NCBI RefSeq assembly: GCF_002954385.1
Contig: NZ_MQVY01000001.1
Coordinates: 224,892-288,891, forward strand
Reading direction: 5' to 3'
DNA: 64,000 nucleotides
Source of the DNA: Tenacibaculum sp. SG-28
GTDB lineage: Bacteria > Bacteroidota > Bacteroidia > Flavobacteriales > Flavobacteriaceae
Shown here: in pieces, positions 26,803 through 35,965 of the stretch
Numbering within the stretch: position 1 is the stretch's first letter
How the letters are laid out: every line of letters begins with the position of its first letter
Notes under the pieces: generated by a model
The model's database searches: none
What the model saw: the letters and a program-made list of their open reading frames with translations, nothing else
Told to the model about the DNA's origin: nothing
Position numbers and translations under genes: made by a program

Positions 26803-27507
26803 TTACAATTCTTTTATTTTTCGAAATACGTCTTGCTTATAACTTATCCCAATCGGGATTTCAATATCTCCTATTTCCACGTCATTAGCTGTAAAGGCTG
26901 TAATTTTTGATGTGTTTACAATGTAAGATCGATGTGTTCTTATAAAATAAGGAGGGAGTTTTTTTTCAAAATCACTTATTTTATCTTTGGTGGTGATATT
27001 TCCTGTGTTCGTATGAATTCTTATATAATCTTTTAAGCTTTCCGCATATAAAATATCCTTACAAAAAACTTTATAGTATTTTTTGTTCATGTTGATTAGT
27101 ATGGATTCGGAAATCGAGATATCTTGGTGATTCATCTTCGTGTCTACCGTAACTTTTGTTTCAAAATATTTATCTATTGCCTTAAAAAAGCGAGTAAATG
27201 AAATAGGTTTTAATAAATAATCAACTACCTCTAATTCATAGCTTTCGGGAGCATAGTCGCGATAAGCAGTAGTTAGAATTACTTTAGGAGGATTTTGTAG
27301 CGAGTTTAAAAACTCGATGCCTGTAAGTAGGGGCATTTGGATGTCTAAGAAAATTAAATCAATGCTTTGTTTTTTTAAAATTTCAAATCCCTCTATGGCA
27401 TTAGAACACCGTGCTGCAATATCTAAGTTTGGTATTTTTGCTATGTACGATTCGATAAGTTGTAACGCCAATGGTTCATCGTCTATAATCATGCACTTTG
27501 TTTTCAT
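26803..27507 (-). CDS. LytTR-family response regulator
   Basis: A 234-residue two-domain regulator. The receiver domain has the acidic pair in CMIIDDEPLALQLIE, the phospho-acceptor Asp 55 in IFLDIQMPLLTG, the T/S in ILTTAYRDYAPESYELEVVDYLLKPI and the conserved lysine there. The C-terminal LytTR DNA-binding domain (about 130-234) shows YAESLKDYIRIHTNTG and FIRTHRSYIVNTSKI. I take ATG 27507 over the GTG one codon upstream. The sensor kinase gene ends 7 bp upstream, so the pair is an operon. Confidence 0.95.
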   Translation of the reverse strand: MKTKCMIIDDEPLALQLIESYIAKIPNLDIAARCSNAIEGFEILKKQSIDLIFLDIQMPLLTGIEFLNSLQNPPKVILTTAYRDYAPESYELEVVDYLLKPISFTRFFKAIDKYFETKVTVDTKMNHQDISISESILINMNKKYYKVFCKDILYAESLKDYIRIHTNTGNITTKDKISDFEKKLPPYFIRTHRSYIVNTSKITAFTANDVEIGDIEIPIGISYKQDVFRKIKEL

Positions 27508-27514
27508 CACTTTT

Positions 27515-28630
27515 TTATATGAGATTTAAATTTAACGATAGTTCTACCAAAAAGCTATTCTTTTTTTCAGTAATTACCATAGAATGTTTGTTAGGGTATA
27601 ACAGTCGTAACTGGTTTTTCGTATTCGATAAGCCAATTCCGTGTACTATATTTGTGTTTTTATCACGGGTTTTAATAGGTTTTGAATTGTAAATACTAAA
27701 GAATAATTTTTTAGCAATGACCCTGATATTAATTTTTATTTCTGCTTTTCCCGTACTTCCACTTGCTCCGTGTTTAAAGGCGTTTTCGAGTAAAGAAATT
27801 AAAAGTAATGGCGCTATAGAAGTATGCGGATTATCTATTTCTTTTTCAAAAACTAAAGATAATCTATCTCCGTATCGTAACTTTTCTAAGTCGATATAAT
27901 TTTGGAATAACTCTATTTCTTGAGCAATAGTTACGTTACTTTTGCTTCCTTTATATAATATATAGTCTAGCATTTCAGAAAGTTTTAAAACTGTTTCTGG
28001 CGCTTTTTCAGACTTTTGAAGTGTTAAAACGTATAGGTTATTCAGGGTGTTAAATAAAAAGTGCGGGTGTATTTGCGTTTTTAGAAAGTTTAGTTCGGCA
28101 GTTACTTTTTCTTTTTCGAGAATTATATTTTTCCTTTTAACTTCTGCACGATCTTTCCATAGTTTTAAACTTAAAAATAAAAACACAGGCAGATATACGA
28201 TATAAAAAAAATCTTCATACAGTCTTTGTATGTCGGTCGCAATTTCATAAATAGACTCTTTTGTAAATGGAGGTTCTCTAAACAGTTCCTCAACGACGTA
28301 AACCACTAGGAACCTCGCAAGAAATGAAAACACATAGGTGCTGAGAAAAAATAAGATACTAAATGTTAGGTATTTTTTTTGGTTTAAAAATTTTGGATTG
28401 AGATAATAAGCGATGAAATAGAAAGCCAAAATTTGTGGCACGATAAGTATGAGGTATTTAACGATAGATTTGTCTAACGTATAAATAGCATTCTGTTTTA
28501 TTACAGCATATACCACTAGCAGTATAACCCAAAAAAGAATATCGTTTATCCATTTGTTTTTACTGTCGATTTTAGCCTTGATTTTATCTATAATTCGCAT
28601 GTATCCAAAGATACATATTGAAATGGTCAT
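27515..28630 (-). CDS. LytS-like sensor histidine kinase (His_kinase family)
   Basis: A 371-residue membrane kinase. Four hydrophobic segments fill residues about 30-160, followed by a helical linker (about 160-185) and the His_kinase block QIHPHFLFNTLNNLYVL with the phospho-acceptor in PHFLFN (His 190). The ATP-binding part has PLLLISLLENAFKHG (N box) and GIGLSNTKNQLRLLYP (G box). Kinases of this type pair with LytTR regulators, and the partner follows directly. The input signal is unknown. ATG 28630 is used; an ATG ten codons downstream is an alternative. Confidence 0.92.
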   Translation of the reverse strand: MTISICIFGYMRIIDKIKAKIDSKNKWINDILFWVILLVVYAVIKQNAIYTLDKSIVKYLILIVPQILAFYFIAYYLNPKFLNQKKYLTFSILFFLSTYVFSFLARFLVVYVVEELFREPPFTKESIYEIATDIQRLYEDFFYIVYLPVFLFLSLKLWKDRAEVKRKNIILEKEKVTAELNFLKTQIHPHFLFNTLNNLYVLTLQKSEKAPETVLKLSEMLDYILYKGSKSNVTIAQEIELFQNYIDLEKLRYGDRLSLVFEKEIDNPHTSIAPLLLISLLENAFKHGASGSTGKAEIKINIRVIAKKLFFSIYNSKPIKTRDKNTNIVHGIGLSNTKNQLRLLYPNKHSMVITEKKNSFLVELSLNLNLI

Positions 28631-28817
28631 TTTTGTTTTTTTAGACCGATTCGATTTAAATACCTCTGAATAGTCTATATCATAGGGTTAGTTTTATTAA
28701 GGATTACCTCCAGGCTATATATCCCTATACAAAAGCTTGTTTGTCGATTTTATACAGTACCCTTCGTTAATTAGTTGACTTTTGCTGCATCAATTTTAAT
28801 CGTTAAACTATATTATT

Positions 28818-29792
28818 ATGAATTTTAAAATTATATCTATCGTAATTAACTTCTTATTGTTACTTTTTACTACACTACTTTTTGGGCAAGAACATCAGCT
28901 TCCTCCTGTAAAACTAAACTTTGGTTCAGGACATTTTTACATGGTTGGTGGACAAGGACACGAAACAGATACCATTACTATTTACTATCATAAACCGAAA
29001 ACTTTTTCTGCAAAAACTAGAGTTTTACTGGTTATTCCTGGTTCTGGACGAAATGGTGATGATTATCGAGACGCCTGGACGGAAACATCCGAGCGTTACG
29101 ATGTTCTTATACTGTCACCGTCTTATCCGGAAGAGAAATATCCTTACAGTAACTATCATTTAGGGAGCACAGTTAAAGACGTTAATATTTACAAAGGAAT
29201 TACTTTTAAAAGAAATTCCAATCAGGTTTTTATGGATGAGAAAGCAATTAGTTTCAAGGTTAATAACAATACCGAAGAATGGCTTTACAATGATTTTGAT
29301 AGAATTTTTGAAACGGTGAAACTAAATTTGCGACTCGAGCAAGAACAATACGATATGTTTGGTCATTCTGCAGGAGGACAAATTTTACACCGTTTTGCTT
29401 TGTTGTTTCCACATTCAAAAGCAAATCGTATTCTTGCTTCCAACGCTGGTTCGTATACCGTGCCTGATACTAATGTATCCTTCCCTTTTGGACTCAAAAA
29501 CATAGAAATATCAAAAGCATCTCTGTCTAAATCTTTTCAAAAAAAGCTAGTGATATTTTTAGGGGAACAAGACGATGAAAATGAAAGAGGTGGTTTGCTA
29601 CTTCGTTCTAAAACTGTAGACAAACAAGGGTTACATCGACTAGCACGAGGACACTATTTCTATACCAAAAGTACCGAATTCGCAAAGCGACATAAGTATA
29701 ATTCAAAATGGAAGTTAGTAAGCATTCCTAACGTAGGGCATAACCAACGAAAAATGGCCGCCGCTGCCGCCGCTTATTTGTACAAAATGTAG
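28818..29792 (+). CDS. Secreted alpha/beta hydrolase
   Basis: A 324-residue protein with a signal peptide (residues 1-23, ending LLFGQ). The hydrolase core has an oxyanion strand LLVIPGSGRNGDDYRD, the nucleophile elbow FGHSAGG with Ser 184 and a late histidine in IPNVGHNQRK (about 310). The insertion between strand and elbow (about 105-160) is probably a lid. Substrate unknown. The gene is divergent from the two-component pair (187-bp gap), so it may be a target of the LytTR regulator; that is inference from position only. Confidence 0.8.
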   Translation: MNFKIISIVINFLLLLFTTLLFGQEHQLPPVKLNFGSGHFYMVGGQGHETDTITIYYHKPKTFSAKTRVLLVIPGSGRNGDDYRDAWTETSERYDVLILSPSYPEEKYPYSNYHLGSTVKDVNIYKGITFKRNSNQVFMDEKAISFKVNNNTEEWLYNDFDRIFETVKLNLRLEQEQYDMFGHSAGGQILHRFALLFPHSKANRILASNAGSYTVPDTNVSFPFGLKNIEISKASLSKSFQKKLVIFLGEQDDENERGGLLLRSKTVDKQGLHRLARGHYFYTKSTEFAKRHKYNSKWKLVSIPNVGHNQRKMAAAAAAYLYKM

Positions 29793-29846
29793 TAGTGTTA
29801 ATTTTTTTGGTACCGATACTTTCTTGAAAAAATTATGAAAAGGAGA

Positions 29847-29888
29847 AAAATACAAGTCGAAAGATGTTAGGTCTTAGACTTGTATTTT
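29847..29888. terminator. Terminator between hydrolase and arginine operon
   Basis: A 12-bp perfect inverted repeat AAAATACAAGTC / GACTTGTATTTT with an 18-base loop lies between the convergent hydrolase and argH genes. The stem ends in A/T runs on both sides, so it may work for both. Confidence 0.7.
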
Positions 29889-29896
29889 GGTAAGGT

Positions 29897-31183
29897 TTAT
29901 ATTAGATCAATTTTTTTCATCTTAGCAGCAATCTCCTGCAATGACAAGTTCCCAATACTGCCACTGTGTGTGTGTACTTTACTTCTATCTGGTTTGTAAG
30001 TACCATTTTCGACCTCCATACCTATCTTTTGATATGCCTCTCTGAAGCTAACTCCTTGCTCAACCAGTGTGTTTATATTGTCGACGGTAAATAAATACGT
30101 GTATTTTTCGTCATTCAGATCAATGTCTTTAACTTTTATTTGCTGTATGGAATAGTTAAAAATATCAAGGATGTTTTTCATTTCCTCCATTCCTGAGATC
30201 ATGTTTTCTTTTAAAAGTTGGTAATCTCTATGATACCCACTTGGTAAATTATTGGTAAGTAGTACCATTTCACTGTGTAGCGCTTGAATTTTATTGGCCT
30301 TACCTCGTATAAGTTCAAATACATCAGGATTTTTTTTGTGAGGCATAATACTACTTCCTGTAGTTAATTCGGTTGGAAAGGAAATAAAATCAAAATTCTG
30401 ACTCATATACAAACATATATCCATTGCGAAACGACTTAATGTATTTCCAAGAGAACCCAATACCGTTGCAATAGTACGTTCGCTTTTACCTCTGCTCATT
30501 TGTGCAGCTACTACGTTATATTTTAAAGTTTCAAATTCTAGTTCTTTCGTGGTGAATTCTCTATCGATAGGAAAAGAACTACCATATCCAGCTGCGGAGC
30601 CAAGTGGGTTCTGATCGACTATCTTCAGAGCGGCGTGGAGCATATAGGAGTCGTCTATTAACAACTCTGCATAGGCTGAAAACCATAATCCGAACGAGGA
30701 AGGCATTGCAACTTGCAGGTGAGTATATCCTGGTAAAATACTGTTTTTATGAGATTCCGATAGTTCTAATAACGTGTCAAAAAGTATGGAAACTTTGTTT
30801 GTTATTTTCTTGAGATTTTCCTTGTAATACAATTGCAAAGCCACTAAAACTTGATCGTTTCTAGACCTAGCAGTATGTATTTTTTTACCTACGGCACCAA
30901 ACTGTTTTGTCAGTTCAAATTCTATTTTTGAATGTACATCTTCAAATTCTTCTTCAATGACAAATGTACCTTGTTTAATTTGTTTTTTTAGTTTTTCTAA
31001 TCCTTCCGTTAGTTGCTCTAATTCTTCGTTGGTAAGTATTCCTATTTTCTTTAACATTTTTGCATGTGCCAAGGAAGCTTGAATGTCATATTTGGCAATG
31101 TACGTATCTATTTCTCTATCCTTGCCAATAGTGAAGTTCTCTATTTTTTTATCTATGTTTAATCCTTTATCCCAAAGTTTCAT
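29897..31183 (-). CDS. argH: Argininosuccinate lyase
   Basis: ArgH splits argininosuccinate into arginine and fumarate, the last step. The 428-residue protein has the superfamily signature TTGSSIMPHKKNPDVFELIRGKAN (about 277-300), including the catalytic serine loop, the HTARSRNDQV block and LPGYTHLQVAMPSSFG. Last gene of the minus-strand arginine operon, 11 bp after argE. Confidence 0.96.
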   Translation of the reverse strand: MKLWDKGLNIDKKIENFTIGKDREIDTYIAKYDIQASLAHAKMLKKIGILTNEELEQLTEGLEKLKKQIKQGTFVIEEEFEDVHSKIEFELTKQFGAVGKKIHTARSRNDQVLVALQLYYKENLKKITNKVSILFDTLLELSESHKNSILPGYTHLQVAMPSSFGLWFSAYAELLIDDSYMLHAALKIVDQNPLGSAAGYGSSFPIDREFTTKELEFETLKYNVVAAQMSRGKSERTIATVLGSLGNTLSRFAMDICLYMSQNFDFISFPTELTTGSSIMPHKKNPDVFELIRGKANKIQALHSEMVLLTNNLPSGYHRDYQLLKENMISGMEEMKNILDIFNYSIQQIKVKDIDLNDEKYTYLFTVDNINTLVEQGVSFREAYQKIGMEVENGTYKPDRSKVHTHSGSIGNLSLQEIAAKMKKIDLI

Positions 31184-31194
31184 CGTTTTATGAT

Positions 31195-32262
31195 TTAATT
31201 TTTTATTAGTACTTTTTTGAGTAGTTCAATGTATATTGTGATACCCTCTTTGATTTCGTCAAGGTAAATATATTCGTCTGCTGTATGCGATCTTTTGCTA
31301 TTCCCAGGACCTAGTTTTAACGAAGGACAAGTTAATACTACCTGATCGGATAAGGTTGGAGAACCATAGGTTTGCCTCCCAATAGCAATTCCACTCTTTA
31401 CTAATGGATGGTCTTTTGCAATCGAAGAAGAATTTAAATGTAAACTTCTAGGGGTAATTTTACACGGTGCATTTTTGCTGAAATAATCGCTGATTTCTTT
31501 ATTCGTATACCTGTCATTTATCCTAACATCCACAACTAATTGTACATTTGCAGGAACAGCATTGTGTTGTTTGCCAGCGTGTATTTGTGTAACTGTTACT
31601 TTAACTTCACCAAGGGTTTCTGAGGTTTTTTCAAAGTGAAGATCTTTAAACCACTCTAGCGTTTGAATAGTTTTGTAAATCGCATTATCATCGTTTGGGT
31701 GTGCTGCGTGACTTGGAGTTCCAATAACCTCAGCATCCAAAACTAATAGGCCTTTTTCTGCAATAGCCAATTGCATTTCTGTAGGTTCGCCAACGATAGC
31801 TACTGCAATTTTAGGTAGTATGGGAAGTAAACTGTTTAGTCCATCCGGACCACTATTTTCCTCTTCTGCAGTACCTGCAAATACCAGGTTATACAGCATG
31901 TCTTTTTGGTTGTAATAGTAGGTGAAAGTTGCTAATAAGGAAACTAAACAACCTCCAGCATCATTACTTCCTAAACCGTATAATTTTCCATCTTCAACGA
32001 CTGCTTCAAAAGGATTTCTAGTATATCCATTGTTTGGTTTTACCGTATCATGATGGGAATTTAGAAGAAGCGTTGGTTTCGATGGGTCAAAATATTTATT
32101 TGTGGCCCAAACGTTATTTTTCGTCCTCGTAAATGGTATGTTAATAGCTCTAAACCAATCCTCTAGAAGTGTTGCAGTTTCCTTTTCTTCTGATGAAATA
32201 GATGGAGTCTCAATTAGTTTTTTTAGCAATTCTATTGCATCGTCTGTAAGCTTTGTTTTCAT
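31195..32262 (-). CDS. argE: M20 family N-acyl-ornithine/citrulline deacylase
   Basis: A 355-residue M20 metallohydrolase: LLLNSHHDTVKP (first zinc ligand region), GLGSNDAGGCLVSLLAT (bridging Asp), AEEENSGPDGLNSL (catalytic Glu pair) and RSHTADEYIYLDEI (C-terminal His). In pathways that use ArgF' the transcarbamylase works on the acylated substrate, so the expected reaction is removal of an acetyl or succinyl group from N-acyl-citrulline instead of from ornithine. The start overlaps the argB stop (ATGA), and context in the arg operon fixes the role. Confidence 0.92.
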   Translation of the reverse strand: MKTKLTDDAIELLKKLIETPSISSEEKETATLLEDWFRAINIPFTRTKNNVWATNKYFDPSKPTLLLNSHHDTVKPNNGYTRNPFEAVVEDGKLYGLGSNDAGGCLVSLLATFTYYYNQKDMLYNLVFAGTAEEENSGPDGLNSLLPILPKIAVAIVGEPTEMQLAIAEKGLLVLDAEVIGTPSHAAHPNDDNAIYKTIQTLEWFKDLHFEKTSETLGEVKVTVTQIHAGKQHNAVPANVQLVVDVRINDRYTNKEISDYFSKNAPCKITPRSLHLNSSSIAKDHPLVKSGIAIGRQTYGSPTLSDQVVLTCPSLKLGPGNSKRSHTADEYIYLDEIKEGITIYIELLKKVLIKN

Positions 32263-33036
32263 TGTATTAGAAGTGTTGTGTGTTTTTCTTCGCTATTGAA
32301 CAGCATCTCTGTATTTCCTATGCAAACTTTATTAACATTAGCATGCAGTGCGTGATAGCAATTATCTAACTTAGGTAGCATACCGTCGTAAATTAAATTT
32401 TGTGCTTTTAATGTATGATAGTCTTCTAGGGATAGCTCCTCTACAACAGAGTTTCATCCTTGATATCGGCCAATACTCCTGGTTTTTCAAAGCAGTAGTA
32501 TAGTTCTGTCGTTATTTTTTCGGTCATACGTATCGCTATTTCACTAGCAATAGTATCTGCATTCGTATTTAAAAGTTGGCCGCTACCATCGTGGGTAATT
32601 GCAGAAAATATTGGTGTGATATTGTTTTGAATTAACAAGCTTAGTACCTCGGTATTTACAAGGGTTATATCTCCCGCAAATCCGTAATCTATCTCAGAGA
32701 CTGCTCTTTTTTTGCCTGTATTGTATTTCCATCAGCTCCAGTAAATCCAATTGCATTACAGGAATATTTTTGGAGTATAGCCACGATGTTCTTGTTAATT
32801 TTTCCTCCGTAAACCATGGTAACAATGTCTAAGGTTTTCGCGTCTGTAATTCTTCTACCATCTATCATTTGCACCGGTATGTTCATCGTTTGAGCGACTT
32901 CTGTAGCTAGTTTACCTCCACCGTGTACTAAAATTTTTGGACCTTCTAATTGTGAAAAATTTTGTAAAAACGCATTTAAATGGTTGGTGTCGTTAATTAT
33001 ATTTCCACCTATTTTAACAATTTTTAGTGTTTTCAT
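32259..33036 (-). CDS. argB: N-acetylglutamate kinase (two frame breaks)
   Basis: An amino-acid kinase: KIVKIGGNIINDTNHL at the N-terminus, KILVHGGGKLATEVA, DGRRITDAKTLDIVTMVYGG and IGFTGADGNTIQA. Frame 1 then stops; adding one A to the run at 32707-32713 (T7 on the plus strand) gives KKRAVSEIDYGFAGDITLVN and continues as LLIQNNITPIFSAITHDGSG and LNTNADTIASEIA, the ATP-binding end. A second missing base near 32448-32453 gives TSVVEELSLEDYHTLKAQN to the stop at 32259, which overlaps the argE start. The repaired length of about 259 residues is normal. Confidence 0.92.
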
Positions 33037-33965
33037 ATATTTTCAAGTATTTTTTTTAATACTACCTGTGCAGCATACGTTCTATTATTAGCTTGTTCCA
33101 TCACGATAGATTGTGGGCTATCGAGCACTGCGTCTTCTACTACTATATTTCTTCTCAAGGGGAGGCAATGCATAAACTTTGCATTTCCTAGTTTGTCTTT
33201 GGTAATTTTCCAGTTTTCATCTTCATGTAATTTTTTTCCATAATTCGTAAAGGAGCTCCAGTTTTTGTGTACACAATCAGCATCTTTAAAGGCAAGTTCC
33301 TGATCGTATTCAATAGGGGTTTCTTTGGTGATTTCTGGGTTCAATTCGTAGCCTTTGGGGTGCGTAATTGTAAGATCCATCTCCATGCTTTGCATTATAT
33401 TAATGAAAGAATTGGCAACAGAGTGGGGCAGGGCTTTTGGGTGCGGTGCCCAAGATAAAACTACTTTTGGTTTTCTTACAGCGCTTTGCTCTGTTATGGT
33501 AATTGCATCTGCTAACGCTTGCATCGGATGTGCTGTAGCACTTTCCATATTAATTACAGGTACTGTGGCATATGTAGCAAAACTTTGAAGTATCAATTCA
33601 GAGGTGTCTTTTGCTTTATCTGTTAAACTAGGAAAGGATCTAACAGCTATAATGTCTGCATATTGCGATATTACTTTAGCTGCTTCTTTTATGTGCTCCG
33701 CTTTATCTAAGTTCATAATTGCACCATTTTCAAACTCTAAATTCCAAGCGTTAGAAATATTGATAATACTAACTTCCATTCCTAGATTTTTAGCTGCTTT
33801 TTCAGTACTTAATCTAGTTCTTAAACTCGCATTAAAGAACAACATAACTATAGTTTTACGTTTGCCTAATTCTTCAAAATGATAAGGATTTTTTTTAAGT
33901 TGTAAAGCTTCCTCTAGTAGGCTTGGAAGATCTATTATATCGTGTATGGTATGGTATTGCTTCAT
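33033..33965 (-). CDS. argF': N-acyl-L-ornithine carbamoyltransferase (ArgF' type)
   Basis: This transcarbamylase acts on N-acetyl- or N-succinyl-ornithine and gives the N-acyl-citrulline. The carbamoyl-phosphate loop FNASLRTRLSTEKAA (about 44-58), the block MESATAHPMQALADAITI and the terminal FMHCLPLRRNIVVEDAVLDS match the Bacteroidota/Xanthomonas branch, not classical ArgF. At the site that decides the acyl group (Glu 92 in the Xanthomonas acetyl enzyme, Pro 90 in the Bacteroides fragilis succinyl enzyme, as I recall), this protein has Ala 89 in NLDKAEHIKEA. A small non-acidic residue there fits the succinyl enzyme better. The stop overlaps the argB start by 4 bp. Confidence 0.9.
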   Translation of the reverse strand: MKQYHTIHDIIDLPSLLEEALQLKKNPYHFEELGKRKTIVMLFFNASLRTRLSTEKAAKNLGMEVSIINISNAWNLEFENGAIMNLDKAEHIKEAAKVISQYADIIAVRSFPSLTDKAKDTSELILQSFATYATVPVINMESATAHPMQALADAITITEQSAVRKPKVVLSWAPHPKALPHSVANSFINIMQSMEMDLTITHPKGYELNPEITKETPIEYDQELAFKDADCVHKNWSSFTNYGKKLHEDENWKITKDKLGNAKFMHCLPLRRNIVVEDAVLDSPQSIVMEQANNRTYAAQVVLKKILENI

Positions 33966-33987
33966 GATAATTTTGTTTGGATTGCGT

Positions 33988-35157
33988 TTATAGTAAATTA
34001 GTTAGTTTTTCTTTTTCGGAAAAAGTTATGTCGTTTACTGCCAATAGTAGGCTGCCAATAAATTTGTCAATATGTTTTTTGTTAATGGTTAAGGGAGGAA
34101 GTATTCTAAGGATGTTAGGATGCTTTGCATTTCCGGTAAAAATTTTATGTTCGAATAGTAGTTTTTCACGTAATTCTTTGATTGGAAAATTAAATTCTAG
34201 CCCGAGCATAAGTCCTCTGCCTTTAATAGATTTTATTCCCGGAATTGTATGTACGCTATCCATAAAATAATTTTCTATACTACTTGCATTTTCTAGTAAA
34301 TTTTCGTCTTCTAAAACAGATAAAACCGCTAAAGAAGCTGCACATGCTAGATGGTTTCCACCAAAAGTTGTACCTAACAGCCCATAGGATGCTTTGATTT
34401 TAGGACTTATTAAAATACCGCCAATTGGAAAACCATTCCCCATACCTTTTGCCATCGAAATAATGTCGGGAGTTATTCCGTGTTTTTGGAAAGCAAAAAA
34501 ATCACCCGTTCTTCCAAACCCACTTTGTACTTCATCTGCGATCAATAAGGCATTGTATTTTTTACATACTATTTCTAAATTTTTATAAAAATTACTAGAT
34601 GCTTCCGCTAAACCACCAACCCCTTGAATAGTTTCCATAATAACGGCACAAACATCTCCATTTTTTAATGTTTTTTCGAGAGTTTTGCTATCTCCTAATT
34701 CAATAAATACGACCTCCTGTTGCGAATTTATTGGAGCAATTATTTTAGGATTGTCTGTTGCCGCTACAGCAGCAGAGGTTCTTCCATGGAAACTGTTTTT
34801 AAAGGCAATAACCTTTTTCTTTTTGGTGTGAAAGGATGCTAGTTTTAGTGCATTTTCATTGGCCTCCGCACCCGAATTACATAAAAATAATTGGTAATTT
34901 TTACATCCCGATAATTCCATAATTTTAGATGCTAGTTTTTTTTGAAGCGGATTTTTTATGGAATTACTATAAAAGCCTACTCGCTTTATTTGCGCACTGA
35001 TTTGCGCAATGTAAACAGGGTGGGAATGTCCTATTGATATTACGGCGTGTCCACCATAAAGGTCAAGGTATTTGTTGCCTTTATCGTCATATACGTATAC
35101 GTCTTTTGCATGTTCTGGAGTAATATCAAATACAGGGTATACATTAAATAAACTCAT
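33988..35157 (-). CDS. argD: Acetylornithine (succinylornithine) aminotransferase
   Basis: A class III PLP aminotransferase of 389 residues. Visible are LYGGHAVISIGHSHPVYI, LCNSGAEANENALKLA, ALLIADEVQSGFGRTG (Asp binding the pyridine N) and the PLP lysine in IISMAKGMGNGFPIGG. It makes N-acyl-ornithine from the semialdehyde with glutamate as donor. It lies 22 bp upstream of argF' in the operon and its ATG overlaps the proC stop. Confidence 0.94.
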   Translation of the reverse strand: MSLFNVYPVFDITPEHAKDVYVYDDKGNKYLDLYGGHAVISIGHSHPVYIAQISAQIKRVGFYSNSIKNPLQKKLASKIMELSGCKNYQLFLCNSGAEANENALKLASFHTKKKKVIAFKNSFHGRTSAAVAATDNPKIIAPINSQQEVVFIELGDSKTLEKTLKNGDVCAVIMETIQGVGGLAEASSNFYKNLEIVCKKYNALLIADEVQSGFGRTGDFFAFQKHGITPDIISMAKGMGNGFPIGGILISPKIKASYGLLGTTFGGNHLACAASLAVLSVLEDENLLENASSIENYFMDSVHTIPGIKSIKGRGLMLGLEFNFPIKELREKLLFEHKIFTGNAKHPNILRILPPLTINKKHIDKFIGSLLLAVNDITFSEKEKLTNLL

Positions 35158-35954
35158 ATTTGTTCTTTTTTTATGCTGTTAATTTTTTCGAATGAGGTTA
35201 CCATTCCCTGAATTAGAGCAGCGCTAAGGCCGAAATTTTCCATGGCATTTAGCCCAGCAATGGTACATCCTTTCGGTGTAGTTACTTTATCAATTTCTTC
35301 TTCTGGATGATTTCCATTTGCAATTAAAAGACTAGCCGTGCCTTCACAGGTGAACATCGCTAGGTCTTGTGCTTCTTTTGCATCAAATCCCAATTGTATT
35401 GCTGCTTGTGAAGAAGCGCGAATCAAACGCATCCAAAAGGCAATACCGCTAGCACAAACTACTGTAGCCGCTTGCATTTTGTTTTCAGGGATAATAACAG
35501 TATGACCAAGTAGTTTAAAAACAGCTTCTACTTTTGCTATTTGAGGTGAAGCTATAGAATTAGCACTGATACAGGTCATTGACTTTTCTACGGCAATTGC
35601 AGTATTTGGCATTACTCTAAAAATTGGAAATCCTGTGCCAATTATCGCCTCTATTTTTGCAATAGAAAAACCTGTTATGGTAGAGATGACGCAATGTCTC
35701 TCCGATAAAACTTCGCAGGTGCTTGCGAGTATATTTTCAAAATGTCTCGGTTGTACTGCGAATATTATAATCGCTGAATTTTGAACTGCTTCCAGATTGT
35801 TTTCAGTTACCACTACACCGTTTAATTTCTTAAATTCTCGCAGATCGTCAAGATTTCTTTTTGTTAAATACAAACTGGTAAAAGCCTTTTGTTTTAAAAG
35901 CCCCATAGCGATAGATTTTCCTAAATTTCCTGTACCTATAATTGCAATTTTCAT
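35154..35954 (-). CDS. proC: Pyrroline-5-carboxylate reductase inside the arginine operon
   Basis: ProC reduces pyrroline-5-carboxylate to proline with NAD(P)H. The sequence opens MKIAIIGTGNLGKSIAMGLL (Rossmann G-x-G-x-x-G), with IIFAVQPRHFENIL, RVMPNTAIAVEKSMTC and the C-terminal family block TPKGCTIAGLNAMENFGLSAALIQGM. The open frame extends to 35999, but ATG 35954 starts exactly at the Rossmann fold and avoids overlap with argC. Its presence between argC and argD links proline and arginine supply. Its stop overlaps the argD start. Confidence 0.93.
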   Translation of the reverse strand: MKIAIIGTGNLGKSIAMGLLKQKAFTSLYLTKRNLDDLREFKKLNGVVVTENNLEAVQNSAIIIFAVQPRHFENILASTCEVLSERHCVISTITGFSIAKIEAIIGTGFPIFRVMPNTAIAVEKSMTCISANSIASPQIAKVEAVFKLLGHTVIIPENKMQAATVVCASGIAFWMRLIRASSQAAIQLGFDAKEAQDLAMFTCEGTASLLIANGNHPEEEIDKVTTPKGCTIAGLNAMENFGLSAALIQGMVTSFEKINSIKKEQI

Positions 35955-35965
35955 ACCTGCTATTA

